A stretch of 64,000 bases of DNA, taken from assembly GCA_022376925.1 (NCBI GenBank), contig JAIOJX010000032.1, positions 168,913,979 to 168,977,978 on the forward strand, written 5' to 3'. Source of the stretch: Tragulus kanchil (lineage: Eukaryota; Chordata; Mammalia; Artiodactyla; Tragulidae). Shown here one piece after another: positions 45,116 through 56,714 of the stretch. The position numbers were made by a program, and so were the translations under genes. The notes under the pieces are model-generated. The model was not told where the DNA came from. It saw only the letters and a list, made by a program, of their open reading frames with translations, and did no database searches. Each line of letters opens with the position of its first letter. The first letter of the stretch is position 1.

Positions 45116-47296
45116 AATGCTGCCTATAAAGCCGGAGCCGGTGCGCATGGGTAGACGTTCTGTTTTATATTCATCCAGGCGCTCTCATGGACCTCACCAC
45201 GGGCTTAGCATGCTCACACTTGTGCATGCATGGAGAGACAGGAAGAGGGAGATGGTCGGGGTCAGGTCGCCCTGGTCCTCCTGCTCCGGGAGGAGTCCCT
45301 GGACCCCTTTCTCCCCTGGAATGTCGGGTCCCTGTTTCCTGCACGGAGTGGTCCCCAGGTTGTCCGTCGGAAGGGCGGGCAACATCGTGATCGGGAGGAG
45401 AGGCGCCCCCGCGGCTGGGCTTCCCTTCCAGCTGTGACAGCGGCCGAGCTTTCGCACGGGCGCTCCTGCCAAACACTCGCCGGCACCCGTCCGGGAAGGC
45501 GGGCCGACAGCGGCCCCTTCCCCCAGTGGCCCTTCCGTGCTTTGTCACAGACGGCCAGACCTCGCCACGCCGCTCTCCCTGCTGGGACGGGAAGCTCCCC
45601 GCGGGTGGGCAGCGGTCCTATGTCCCCCCTGTGCGCTGAGCTGGTTCTGCGTGAACCTTGCAGGGGGCACGGGCCACGTGGCGGAGCGGCGTCCCCAGCA
45701 ACGCCGCCCTGAGAGAGGCCTCTGGGCACAGCGCTTCTGACCCACGGGTCACCCCTCTGTCCCCAGTCCCATGGCTCCTCAGCTTCCATGATTCACTGAC
45801 CCGACTCACAGAGCCGGGGCAGGCTGTCCACTCGCGGTGGCGGTTTTACTGTGAAGGACACAGACGAGGCGCCACCGAACGCCCGGGTGGGTGCCACGCT
45901 TCTGGGCTGGCTCCCCGTGGACTCAGGCTGTCCCCGCCCCGCGAGCCCCCTGTCCACCAGGAGCCCCTGGCGCTGCCTCGTCCCTGGGGCTCTCGCGTGG
46001 CCTGGCGGTGGCATCTCGGCCACGCGGCTGAGCCCGGGCTCCAGACGCCCTCCTTCCCCGCCACGCCTGGTCTGTCGGTGTCCAGCGTCCCCGCACCCCC
46101 CAGAGCCACTCATCAGCCTGCGGTCAGGGGTGGCCCCGGGCCTTGGGACCCATCTACAGGTGCACTGGCCTGACCTTGCAGGACCGGGGTTGGTGTTATT
46201 TTATGGGGTCTTGTGGAATGGCGTGGATCATGAGGAACGCTGTTGTTTTATGGACCTCTCGGAAAGAAAAATGCTGCCTATAAAGCCGGGCCGTGCGCAT
46301 GGGTAGACGTTCTGTTTTATATTCATCCAGGCGCTCTCATGGACCTCACCACGGGCTTAGCATGCTCACACTTGTGCATGCATGGAGAGACAGGAAGAGG
46401 GAGATGGTCGGGGTCAGGTCGCCCTGGTCCTCCTGCTCCGGGAGGAGTCCCTGGACCCCTTTCTCCCCTGGAATGTCGGGTCCCTGTTTCCTGCACGGAG
46501 TGGTCCCCAGGTTGTCCGTCGGAAGGGCGGGCAACATCGTGATCGGGAGGAGAGGCGCCCCCGCGGCTGGGCTTCCCTTCCAGCTGTGACAGCGGCCGAG
46601 CTTTCGCACGGGCGCTCCTGCCAAACACTCGCCGGCACCCGTCCGGGAAGGCGGGCCGACAGCGGCCCCTTCCCCCAGTGGCCCTTCCGTGCTTTGTCAC
46701 AGACGGCCAGACCTCGCCACGCCGCTCTCCCTGCTGGGACGGGAAGCTCCCCGCGGGTGGGCAGCGGTCCTATGTCCCCCCTGTGCGCTGAGCTGGTTCT
46801 GCGTGAACCTTGCAGGGGGCACGGGCCACGTGGCGGAGGGGGCGTCCCCAGCAACGCCGCCCTGAGAGAGGCCTCTGGGCACAGCGCTTCTGACCCACGG
46901 GTCACCCCTCTGTCCCCAGTCCCATGGCTCCTCAGCTTCCATGATTCACTGACCCGACTCACAGAGCCGGGGCAGGCTGTCCACTCGCGGTGGCGGTTTT
47001 ACTGTGAAGGACACAGACGAGGCGCCACCGAACGCCCGGGTGGGTGCCACGCTTCTGGGCTGGCTCCCCGTGGACTCAGGCTGTCCCCGCCCCGCGAGCC
47101 CCCTGTCCACCAGGAGCCCCTGGCGCTGCCTCGTCCCTGGGGCTCTCGCGTGGCCTGGCGGTGGCATCTCGGCCACGCGGCTGAGCCCGGGCTCCAGACG
47201 CCCTCCTTCCCCGCCACGCCTGGTCTGTCGGTGTCCAGCGTCCCCGCACCCCCCAGAGCCACTCATCAGCCTGCGGTCAGGGGTGGCCCCGGGCCT
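44995..47296. repeat. Direct duplication D12 (period 1152-1156)
   Basis: 44995-46150 is repeated as 46151-47296. Differences lie near the seam: cgggggttgg versus cggggttgg, tatgcgcgtc versus tatggggtc, ccggagccggtgcg versus ccgggccgtgcg in early copy 2, and an error-like tail tgggacc at 46144-46150. One GC-run difference lies farther off (ggagcggcg versus ggagggggcg). Confidence 0.95.
45116..46143. other. GC-rich unassigned sequence in the D12 unit
   Basis: CpG-rich with overlapping spurious frames. No exon or repeat recognised. The copy is 46266-47296. Confidence 0.45.
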
Positions 47297-48360
47297 GCCC
47301 AGGGCGGAGCTCTGTGATTCCCCCAGCCCGGCCTCTGGGAGGGCGTGCCCCCCTCTGCAGCTCAGGCCGAAGGGAGGTGCAGGAGGCCCGGACCTGGTCG
47401 ACTTCCCTCGGCCTGGCATCCCCGTCTCTGTTCAGAGGTGCGCGGTAGACCGTGGTCGGACAGGCTTGTCCTGCCCTCTCACAGTGAGTGCGGAGACTCA
47501 GGGCTCCAGGGGTCCTGGGTCGTGATCCTGGGGCGGGGCGGGGCCGCCCAGGGCCCCGGGTCGGCAGCCCTGCGGGATGCTGCCTGAGCTGTGCTTCCTG
47601 CCCCTCGGCCAGGGCACCGCAAGGCCTGCCTGTGGGTTCACGCCCGAGGCCCCAGGGGAGCGCCCCGAGCAGGGCGGAGGAGCTGGGTGGGAGGCGGGGC
47701 GCCAGCCGTGCGCGGGGCTGGCCCCCGTGACGGTGCACGATGCATGCTGAGGGGCTCGGCCAGCGTCGCGCACCCTCTTGTCTTCCGGGGCGATTCCGGA
47801 GGGGCCTCCCTGCCGCGGGGAGCTGGCTCTCGTGGGCAGCCGTGGGGTGATGCCTTCGCCTGGCGCTCAGGGCCCTCAGCCCGGGGGTGAATGTTTGCGT
47901 CCCCTGATTCCGGTGCTGAGCCCCTGACCTGGTGTGACGGTGGCCGGAGGGCCTCTGGGAGGCGCCTGGGGATTCAGTCGGTCGGGGGGGGCTTCCCTGG
48001 AGCTCCAGGGGCTCAGGCGCCACGCTCCGGCTCCGGTGCCTGGTCAGGGGGCTGGATCCCGCGTGCACGCCGGTCACTGAAGAAAAGATCTCAGGTGCTG
48101 AACCGAAGACCTGAGGCGGCCAAAGAAATACAGAAATAAATGTAAAGGCGTTGGATGAGGTCGCGAGGGTGGGGCTGGTGCCCTTCAGAGGAGACAGGCC
48201 CGCGCGCGGACTTTGGAGGTGCAGCTCCAGGACCCAGGCCCGCGTCGGCTGAAGCCCCCGCGTCTGGTGCCTCGTTGTGGCCGCCTGAGCTGAGCCGTGA
48301 CCCTCCGGCCTCCTCTGCCTCCCACCCCCACGCTTTGGATCGGCTTCCAGGTGAAAGTGT
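47297..48360. other. GC-rich non-coding stretch
   Basis: Long minus-strand frame (up to 378 codons) of low-complexity composition; no recognised domain. Not called as a gene. Confidence 0.45.
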
Positions 48361-48439
48361 TCTACCTCGGAGTGGGACTTAAACCCAAAACCCAGCTTGG
48401 GACTCGAACCCACGTGGCCGGGGCCTGAACCCAGCCAAA

Positions 48440-48870
48440 ACCCACCGAGCCTGGTCTCAGGACCTAACGGAGCTCAGGCTCGTCTTGTCTCGTTGCAGAG
48501 AATTCAGCGAGAGACAAAGTGATAGGCACGAAATGGATTTATTCAGATTCGGAGAAAAGCACACTCCACAGACAGAGTGTGGGCCATGGCAGAGCGAATC
48601 CAGCGGCCCCAAAACAGGGCGTTCTTAGCTTTTATGGGCTGGGTGATTCCATATGCTAATGAGAGGGAGGGTTATTCCAGCTCTTTTAGGGAGGGGCGGA
48701 ACTGTCCTGGCGCCTCGGGGTGTGTCATTTAGCTGCTGTTGAGGATCAGGGTCTGGTCTGCCATCCTGGACCCATTTGATTCCCGTGGGTTTATGCTGTG
48801 TCCTTGGGCTATGTTCATTCTTTCAAAAACTGTGCCCTGCCCCTTTCCGTAACCCTTGCACAGGGGCCCG
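48440..48870 (-). mobile_element. Probable solo LTR of a ruminant endogenous retrovirus
   Basis: cagagaattcagcgagagacaaagtgatagg...tggatttattcag...cacactccacagacagagtgtgggcc...cttttatgggctgggtgattccatatgctaatgag...gtgtgtcatttagctgctg...ccatcctggacccatttg matches, in order, an LTR sequence common in bovine DNA. No gag, pol or env sequence adjoins it. The minus orientation is inferred from the complement of an AATAAA-like signal near 48537-48543. Edges are approximate. Confidence 0.65.
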
Positions 48871-49892
48871 TCACTTTTGTCCCACGTGGGACAGGCCACG
48901 GGCTCCCACCCCCTGCTGCTGCTTCTGCTGTTGCTCTGCCCGGGCTCTGGCCTCCCCAGCCCGCCCTCACCTGGCCTCCCTCTCCCTCCGCCCCAATGCT
49001 GAGCGGGGCTCTGGGCTCGGAGGTCCCGAGGCCTCCTGCACGTTGCCGTCCGCTTTCTACCTGCCGAGTTGCCAAGTCTTACATGTAAAGCGGGAGAATG
49101 CTGGGTAGCCCCTCTGTCCAGGTCGGGAGGGGAGGGAATGTGGGAAGCCCTGGAAAGCCCGCCCTTCTCGTGAGCGGGATCAGGGACAGAGAAGGAGCCC
49201 TCTGCATCCCCCACCGTGGCACCGGCGGCCTTGACCTGCGTGCAGGGCGGCAGGAAGTGCCCGCGGAGGCGCCGGTGTGCGGAGCAGCGGGCCGTCCTCA
49301 GCAGGAACCACTGGTGCCGGGGGCTGCCTGGGCGTCCCTGCTCTCCGCACGGGGCCTGGCACGTGGTGGGCAGTGGGGCAGCGGGGTGAGTGAGTGGAGG
49401 CCGGGGAGGGACGGAGCAGTGAGCGGGGGGAGAGGCAGAGGGCGGAGGGTGCAGGGTGGCGAAGGGCGCTCCGCGGGGTCTTCGGCGGCCCCGCCCCACC
49501 GGGCAGTGCCTCTGCTCCCACTTCCTCCTTTCCCAGGGGCCTACCCCCCGGGGCCCTCCAGTGCTGTCTCTGAGAGAGGAGGGCGCTTTGCGGTCAAGGT
49601 CGGGGGTTGCAATGGGCCAGCTAAGGTCGCGGCTCAGGTCACATCCTAGAGGAGGGTGTTCCCAGCGGGCAGGCTGGTGGGACGGAGGAAGCAGAATCCC
49701 TGGAGCCCTGGACTGGCCGGCCCGGGGCCCGGGCCCCGCTGGGCTGCTGCTCCTTCCCAGGGCTGGGGGGCAGGCCACGCAGCCCGTCCGGGGGGACACC
49801 CCCACTTGATGCTCTGGGGGCCTCCCCGCTAGCGCGGCCTCCTTGCTCCAAGGGTGTGTGGCGAGTGGAAGTGGGGTGAGACGCATCCCGGT
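48871..49892. other. GC-rich non-coding stretch
   Basis: No exon or repeat recognised. A 385-codon minus frame overlaps the LTR and is spurious. Confidence 0.45.
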
Positions 49893-50226
49893 TCCTTATT
49901 CACTGATTTAAATAAGAGAGCGAAGGCTTTTTTATTGATTTGCATATAAAAGTTACGAACTCCAATTTATCCTGAACAGGAGTGGATTAGTGGGCCGTAA
50001 AACCACGAGCAGCTGACGACCTTCCGGGAGCTTTCGTCCCAGAGCTCCGGGCTGGGAATAAAGGTCAGCAGGGGAGACAGATGGACCGCCATCCTCCACG
50101 GCCGTGACGCCCGCTCCTCGCCGGCACCTGGAGTGCGCTCCTGGGCAGATAGTATTCATTCACCCCTAAATTAAAGGCAGTAGCTCAGAGAACCGTTACA
50201 TTCAGAGCGCCTTGTGAAATATCTGC
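49893..50226. promoter_or_regulatory. Candidate conserved enhancer B
   Basis: An AT-rich island in GC-rich DNA. Its first part holds tttttattg, a perfect POU octamer atttgcat (49938-49945) running into ataaaagtta, and ccaatttatc (49962-49971). The last part (50140-50226) holds attcattcacccctaaattaaaggc and tgtgaaatatc. No repeat family is recognised. The pattern suggests a developmental or tissue enhancer, but it is unproven. Confidence 0.42.
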
Positions 50227-51514
50227 GTCCAGGTGGCTGCGTCGGGGCGGGGTGGGCACGGGCTGGACCCAGCCAGGGCGTGAACCTCGTGCCTGGCCTC
50301 AGCTGTCCTCCCGCCAGCCCATTTGGACCTGGAACCTGCTGCCTTGGCCATCTATGCCCGGGGGAAAGCCCAGCCCGGAGCGCCGGGCGCCCCTGCCGCC
50401 ACCCTGTTCTGCTCCTGTCTGCCCTCCTGGCTCATCTCCAGAGAACGTCCGGGCCGTGGCGGATGTGGCGTTAGGCCCGTCTGGGGCTGTGGGCAGGGCC
50501 GTCCTGCGTCCCGGCCAGCAGGCGCTGGGCAGCCAAGTACCGCGCAGAGGGGTCTGAGGCCACCAGAGGCCCTGGGGGCCGGGCCGCTGGACTGAGCCGC
50601 TTTCCCTCCCCACCCCAAGCTCCTGCTGAAGCTTAACCGCCAGTCTGGCTGTGTTTGAAGAGAAAGTGATTCAGGTTAAACAAGGTCACAGAACACGGCC
50701 TTGGCCCACCCTCGGCAGGGCTGAGCTCAGCGGCTCAGTGCGGGTCCGGGGTGGTCCTGGGCTGGCCCGGGGCCGGTGGGATCGTGCAGAACAGAGACAA
50801 GGGGAAGGTTCCGCCCGCCTGCAGGGCCCAGCCACTCACCTCCGCGTGGGCCCGGGTGGACCCGGCCCCCGGCCTCCCCTGGGGAGTCAGAGCTGGCTCT
50901 GCCCTTCCACCTCCGCTGCGGTGGAGGCCTCGGGTCGGGGCAGCCTGGGGCTCGGGGTCTCGGACGGCAGGTGGGCGGCCACCCTGCTGCCCACGGAGCC
51001 TGAGGGGACAAAGCCGTGGCAGTAACTTTTCCAGAGGACGCGGATGTTCTCTGATACAAGCATTCAGTCAGTGTTGCTGGGAGGGAGAATGGATTGGTGG
51101 GAATTTGTCCAAAACCAGGCGGAGGACGTCCGTGCCCGGCGCGTGACGGCGGGTGCAGGCGGGCCGTGCTGCCGGGTGACGGCCAGGCCGGGGGCACCTG
51201 CAGGCACAAAAGGTGCCGGGGACCCAGCGGCCCCTCGCCCGTGTCCTCGGCTCCCTCCTCCTCTGGGTCGTGTGTCGTTTGCCTTTTCAGCTCACGTTTC
51301 AGAGGAGTTGTTGACACCTTCTGGATTCTCAGTCTGTGTTTCTATTCACTCTGCTCGTGGAAAGCCTTTGCCACTCAGTTTCACATTCAACTGAGGCTTG
51401 TCCATGTGTCCGTCGTGTCCACTCTTCTCTTGCCTGATCTGAGAAGTCCTTTGCTTCAGCTGCACCGTGAGCACCCTCTCTGTTTCCTGTAAAGGCTAGT
51501 ATCGGTTATGCAGG
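50227..51514. other. GC-rich sequence, partly in D13
   Basis: No exon recognised. Weak old-LINE words (tgttgctgggagggagaatggattgg near 51074) suggest decayed repeat sequence. The part from 50443 recurs after 51602. Confidence 0.4.
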
Positions 51515-52763
51515 CCCGGAAAGGGCAGGTTTTCCAGACCATCTCGCAGAACAACCTGAAGGAACTTCTTGGCCAACCCAGCAGTTTGGCTCTTCGTGTT
51601 TTCGGACGTCCGGCGTGCGGATGTGGCGTTAGGCCCGTCTGGGGCTGTGGGCAGGGCCGTCCTGCGTCCCGGCCAGCAGGCGCTGGGCAGCCAAGTACCG
51701 CGCAGAGGGGTCTGAGGCCACCAGAGGCCCTGGGGGCCGGGCCGCTGGACTGAGCCGCTTTCCCTCCCCACCCCAAGCTCCTGCTGAAGCTTAACCGCCA
51801 GTCTGGCTGTGTTTGAAGAGAAAGTGATTCAGGTTAAACAAGGTCACAGAACACGGCCTTGGCCCACCCTCGGCAGGGCTGAGCTCAGCGGCTCAGTGCG
51901 GGTCCGGGGTGGTCCTGGGCTGGCCCGGGGCCGGTGGGATCGTGCAGAACAGAGACAAGGGGAAGGTTCCGCCCGCCTGCAGGGCCCAGCCACTCACCTC
52001 CGCGTGGGCCCGGGTGGACCCGGCCCCCGGCCTCCCCTGGGGAGTCAGAGCTGGCTCTGCCCTTCCACCTCCGCTGCGGTGGAGGCCTCGGGTCGGGGCA
52101 GCCTGGGGCTCGGGGTCTCGGACGGCAGGTGGGCGGCCACCCTGCTGCCCACGGAGCCTGAGGGGACAAAGCCGTGGCAGTAACTTTTCCAGAGGACGCG
52201 GATGTTCTCTGATACAAGCATTCAGTCAGTGTTGCTGGGAGGGAGAATGGATTGGTGGGAATTTGTCCAAAACCAGGCGGAGGACGTCCGTGCCCGGCGC
52301 GTGACGGCGGGTGCAGGCGGGCCGTGCTGCCGGGTGACGGCCAGGCCGGGGGCACCTGCAGGCACAAAAGGTGCCGGGGACCCAGCGGCCCCTCGCCCGT
52401 GTCCTCGGCTCCCTCCTCCTCTGGGTCGTGTGTCGTTTGCCTTTTCAGCTCACGTTTCAGAGGAGTTGTTGACACCTTCTGGATTCTCAGTCTGTGTTTC
52501 TATTCACTCTGCTCGTGGAAAGCCTTTGCCACTCAGTTTCACATTCAACTGAGGCTTGTCCATGTGTCCGTCGTGTCCACTCTTCTCTTGCCTGATCTGA
52601 GAAGTCCTTTGCTTCAGCTGCACCGTGAGCACCCTCTCTGTTTCCTGTAAAGGCTAGTATCGGTTATGCAGGCCCGCGGAAAAGGGCAGGTTTTCCAGAC
52701 CATCTCGCAGAACAACCTGAAGGAACTTCTTGGCCAACCCAGCAGTTTGGCTCTTCGTGTTTT
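50443..52763. repeat. Direct duplication D13 (period 1158-1161)
   Basis: 50443-51602 is repeated as 51602-52763. The first 15 bases of copy 2 (tcggacgtccggcgt) are a blurred form of gaacgtccgggccgtg. Near the end of copy 1 gcccggaaaggg reads gcccgcggaaaaggg in copy 2. Between these points the copies agree. Confidence 0.95.
51525..51600. mobile_element. Mariner-like terminal fragment
   Basis: caacctgaaggaacttcttggccaacccagcagtttggctcttcgtg resembles the terminal inverted repeat region of a ruminant mariner-type DNA transposon (aacccgaacgaactttttggccaaccca). The D13 copy is 52686-52760. Confidence 0.45.
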
Positions 52764-53384
52764 GAAAAAACTTTAACAAAATCGACAAGGCCTTCTTCAC
52801 GCCCCTGGAGTTCCGGGGGCACAGCTGTGAGACCGACGTTGGCCTGACCGTTTCCCCGTGGAGAGCTAATGCCCACACGGACGGCGCGGTCGCCCAGAGC
52901 TGCTTCGACCACTTACGCTTAAACAAACTGGCCTGAAATAAAATGTAAAACTCAGTTCTCAGACCGGGTGGTGGTATTTCAAATGCTCAGCAGTCACGCC
53001 AGCTCACAATTATCAAAGTGAATAAGGCTAGGAAAGATGTAAAAACAGATTCCGTGACGGCACGAGCGCACGGGCCTCGGCACTAGGCGGAGGCCAGCCT
53101 TCTCAAGCTGGGGGTTACAGAGACTGGCCACCTTTCAGAAGCAGCAGCAGCGGCTCCCGCGGACAGGTTCTCCGCTCAAAGCGTCGTCGACCTGGAAACC
53201 GGGAGCAAGAGGTCTCAGCAAAGCCTACAATTTCGGAAGGAAAAGACATTTCTCAACTGCGCCACCTCAAAGCGGAGCTCATAGGGAACTGACACCGGTT
53301 TGGCTCCGAAGAGTAACTCCTTATCAAAACTCGTGGGTGACGTGGGGATGAACTCGTCTGTTTTGTGCAGTTTTGTGTAAATCC
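52764..53384. other. Unassigned sequence downstream of the D13 seam
   Basis: Mixed composition with a cagcagcagcgg run (53141-53152). It may extend the mariner-like element on its left. No gene recognised. Confidence 0.4.
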
Positions 53385-53490
53385 AGGTTTTGGGATCTTA
53401 GTTTCCCGACCAAGGACAGAACCCACATTCGCTGCAGGGGAAGCCTGGAGCCTCAGCCGCCGGCCCGCGGGGAAGTCCTCCCAGCTGAGA
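53385..53490 (-). mobile_element. Diverged tRNA-derived SINE, antisense
   Basis: gttttgggatcttagtttcccgaccaaggacagaacccac...gcaggggaagcctggagcc is the complement of a short ruminant tRNA-type SINE. Confidence 0.7.
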
Positions 53491-53499
53491 CGCTTAGAC

Positions 53500-53615
53500 T
53501 GGGGCTAAGCGGCGGGGCCTCCCAGTCTCCAGGACTCTCAGAAATACATCTCTGTGTTTTAAGCTACCTAGTTTGCGGTCTTTCTTTATGGGAGTCCTAG
53601 TCAACTAAGGCATCT
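53500..53615 (+). mobile_element. MLT1-like ancient LTR fragment
   Basis: aaatacatctctgtgttttaagctacctagtttgcggt...tatgggagtcctagtcaactaagg follows the MLT1 consensus order (gtttaagccacccagtctgtggt...gcagcccgagctaactaag). Old and truncated. Confidence 0.6.
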
Positions 53616-53719
53616 ACTTTTGATATAGTTTCTCTATCACGAAGTTCTACAGTTACACTGTGATATAATTAGGTGTGTAATTAATTTTTAAATTCTGCCT
53701 GGAACTTATGAGTCATGGA

Positions 53720-54414
53720 TCTGAGAATCCACCTTTCCTCAGTTCTGGAAACATCTCAGCCCCTGTCTGTGCAGAGGAGAGCTCGCAGAGAGGCGCTGAA
53801 ACTGCTCTCCTTAGGAAGTCCTGCTCGCAAGGGTGGCCCGTGGCTGACCTCTGGGTACTTGGATTTCCAGAGCTCCCACCACCTCCAGAACCGACAGGAG
53901 AGGCTCATGGGGCTGAAGCGCTTGTGCAAACAGCAAGGTTTATCCCGCACCGTTGACGGACAGAGGCTGCCCACGCCCGCAGCCCCTGGGAAAGCCCGGG
54001 CCCTGGGGTCTGTGCGCGTCCCCGGGAGGCATCTCATGCTGCCGCGGTCGGCCGCTGGAAGAACGGCGCGCGTGCATGGGACTCCACCCGGAGAGGCCTC
54101 TCGGGGCTGTGCTGCCCCCCGGACGCCCCCACGTGCCTGTGCCCTCGGCTGCACCGCTCGGCCTCCTCTCGCTGGGACGCCCCGGCGTGAGCGCCCCTCC
54201 TGAGAAGCTGCGGGGCCTTCCTCCCGGTGTTCCCAGCGGCTCTGTGTGACAGGGAGCGAGCACCCTAGGCCCCGCGCGCAAAGGACCACTGCGCGGGAAG
54301 AGGCTGCTTCTAGTTTTGTTCTGACGCAGCACTGCCTCCCCTGCCGGCGCACGTCCCCAGGGAGCCGGCACCTTTACGTTGACCCATTTTACTCAAGAAC
54401 AGAGGGTGTCTGGA
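53720..54414. other. GC-rich unassigned sequence in the D14 unit
   Basis: No exon or repeat recognised; overlapping spurious frames. The copy is about 54850-55544. Confidence 0.45.
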
Positions 54415-54545
54415 CCTTCGTGCGGGTCCAGTGGTTAAGACTCTGGTACTTCCAGTGCAGGGCGTGTGGGTTCCGTCCCCGGTTGGGGAACTGAGATTCT
54501 GCGTGCAGTATGGCGGGTCCAAACATTAAAAAAGAAAAAGAACAA
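54415..54545 (+). mobile_element. Short tRNA-derived SINE
   Basis: gtgcgggtccagtggttaagactctggtacttccagtgcagggcgtgtgggttccgtccccggttggggaactgagattctgcg...agtatggcgggtcc, then an A-rich tail. The D14 copy is 55545-55675. Confidence 0.85.
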
Positions 54546-54559
54546 GAGATGCCTTGTCA

Positions 54560-54847
54560 TTAGCTTAAGACTTTCAGGAACATTTTAAAGTTTTCTTCAT
54601 GTAGGTTTTATACTTTTTGTTGAGTTTTTCCCAAATATTAATATTAATACTTGCTGCTGTAATTGGGGTTTTCTGTACCATTGTGTCCTCCAACTGGTTA
54701 GTGTTTTAGGTATTTGAAGGCTATTGGCTTCTGAATGGTAATTCTACACCCTGCTACCTTACTGAATGATGTTATTGTCTGAGTTAGTTTTATCATTGGT
54801 TATTTATGAGTGTTCTAGAAACACGAGCCTATCTATAAATAGACATA
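54560..54847 (-). mobile_element. L1 ORF2-region fragment, antisense, cut by the D14 seam
   Basis: ggcttctgaatggtaattctacaccctgctaccttactgaatgatg follows the complement of L1 ORF2 (…tatcctgcaactttgctgaattc…). It is interrupted at the seam and continues only after the second copy. Confidence 0.8.
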
Positions 54848-55689
54848 GGATCTGAGAATCCACCTTTCCTCAGTTCTGAAACATCTCAGCCCCTGTCTGT
54901 GCAGAGGAGAGCTCGCAGAGAGGCGCTGAAACTGCTCTCCTTAGGAAGTCCTGCTCGCAAGGGTGGCCCGTGGCTGACCTCTGGGTACTTGGATTTCCAG
55001 AGCTCCCACCACCTCCAGAACCGACAGGAGAGGCTCATGGGGCTGAAGCGCTTGTGCAAACAGCAAGGTTTATCCCGCACCGTTGACGGACAGAGGCTGC
55101 CCACGCCCGCAGCCCCTGGGAAAGCCCGGGCCCTGGGGTCTGTGCGCGTCCCCGGGAGGCATCTCATGCTGCCGCGGTCGGCCGCTGGAAGAACGGCGCG
55201 CGTGCATGGGACTCCACCCGGAGAGGCCTCTCGGGGCTGTGCTGCCCCCCGGACGCCCCCACGTGCCTGTGCCCTCGGCTGCACCGCTCGGCCTCCTCTC
55301 GCTGGGACGCCCCGGCGTGAGCGCCCCTCCTGAGAAGCTGCGGGGCCTTCCTCCCGGTGTTCCCAGCGGCTCTGTGTGACAGGGAGCGAGCACCCTAGGC
55401 CCCGCGCGCAAAGGACCACTGCGCGGGAAGAGGCTGCTTCTAGTTTTGTTCTGACGCAGCACTGCCTCCCCTGCCGGCGCACGTCCCCAGGGAGCCGGCA
55501 CCTTTACGTTGACCCATTTTACTCAAGAACAGAGGGTGTCTGGACCTTCGTGCGGGTCCAGTGGTTAAGACTCTGGTACTTCCAGTGCAGGGCGTGTGGG
55601 TTCCGTCCCCGGTTGGGGAACTGAGATTCTGCGTGCAGTATGGCGGGTCCAAACATTAAAAAAGAAAAAGAACAAGAGATGCCTTGTCA

Positions 55690-56500
55690 TTAGCTTAAGA
55701 CTTTCAGGAACATTTTAAAGTTTTCTTCATGTAGGTTTTATACTTTTTGTTGAGTTTTTCCCAAATATTAATATTAATACTTGCTGCTGTAATTGGGGTT
55801 TTCTGTACCATTGTGTCCTCCAACTGGTTAGTGTTTTAGGTATTTGAAGGCTATTGGCTTCTGAATGGTAATTCTACACCCTGCTACCTTACTGAATGAT
55901 GTTATTGTCTGAGTTAGTTTTATCATTGGTTATTTATGAGTGTTCTAGAAACACGAGCCTATCTATAAATAGACATAGCTTAAATTCTTTTCTAATTCTT
56001 ATGCTCCTATTTAATTTCTCTTGTCTGCTTGCATTGGCTAATACCTCCCGAACAATGGTGAATCGCTGTGGAGTAACGAGGCATCCCTGCTTTAGTCCTC
56101 GCCTTCGAGGAACGTCTTCTTAGCACTGCGTAAGCCCCGTGTTCCGGGAGTGACTTCCCCTGGGCTGCGGTGTGCTCTCTTTTGTGTCCTGACTCCTGTT
56201 TGCTGCTACTTTGTCAGTGCTTTTGCATCACTGTTTGTAAGTGATGCTGGTTTATCATTCTTTTTTGCATCCTGCATTTATAGGATTTAAATGTATCACT
56301 AAAAGGGTTTACATGTCTTCCTTCTTTTTCAATGATCTGAAACAGTTTATGGGAACATTGGCACTCTTTGGTCTTTGGAGATTTGGCAGAGATTCCCTGT
56401 GAGACCGTCTGGGCCCAGTGCTTTCTTATGGGGAAGTTGCTAGACCACTTTCTCGGTTCCTTCTCTGGAAATTTTTCTGTTCATGGTTTCTGTCTCTGGT
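55690..56500 (-). mobile_element. L1 ORF2-region fragment, antisense, uninterrupted version
   Basis: This carries the previous fragment on through ttgcattggctaatacctcccgaacaatggtgaatcgctgtgg...ggcatccctgctttagtcc...atgctggtttatc...gaacattggcactctttgg...tctgggcccagtgctttc, all in L1 ORF2 complement order. Frames are broken. Confidence 0.85.
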
Positions 56501-56539
56501 GAAGTCGGCTTTGGCCATAGGCGTTTCTTCGGGTGTGCG

Positions 56540-56690
56540 TGTGTGCGTGCTGTGTGGTCAGTCACGTCTGACTCTCTGCGAGCTCTTGGGCTGCCGCCTG
56601 CCTGGCTCCTGTCCGCGGGATTCTCCAGGCTAGGATGCTGGAGTGGGGTCGCGTCCTCCTCCCGGGCAGCTTCCCAGGCCAGTGATTCCT
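56540..56690 (-). mobile_element. Bov-tA SINE, antisense, diverged
   Basis: gtgctgtgtggtcagtcacgtctgactctctgcgag...gcctggctcctgtccgcgggattctccaggctaggatgctggagtgggg...cgggcagcttccc is the complement of the Bov-A body. Confidence 0.85.
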
Positions 56691-56714
56691 AAATTACTCT
56701 AGGAATTTATCCCT

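Larger units (their letters stand above)
53717..55978. repeat. Direct duplication D14 (period 1130-1131)
   Basis: 53717-54847 is repeated as 54848-55978. The copies are almost identical: one g (tctggaaacatc versus tctgaaacatc), 40 bases into the second copy. The seam cuts an antisense L1 in the middle (agacatag joined to gatctgagaatcc). Confidence 0.96.

Noticed and set aside
48440..48870. Complete endogenous retrovirus
   Set aside because: Only LTR-like sequence is present. No gag, pol or env coding sequence or second LTR lies in the neighbourhood.
47277..49886. 378- and 385-codon minus-strand frames
   Set aside because: The first is GC-driven low-complexity sequence. The second runs through an LTR-like repeat. 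Neither shows exon-like features or a recognisable family.
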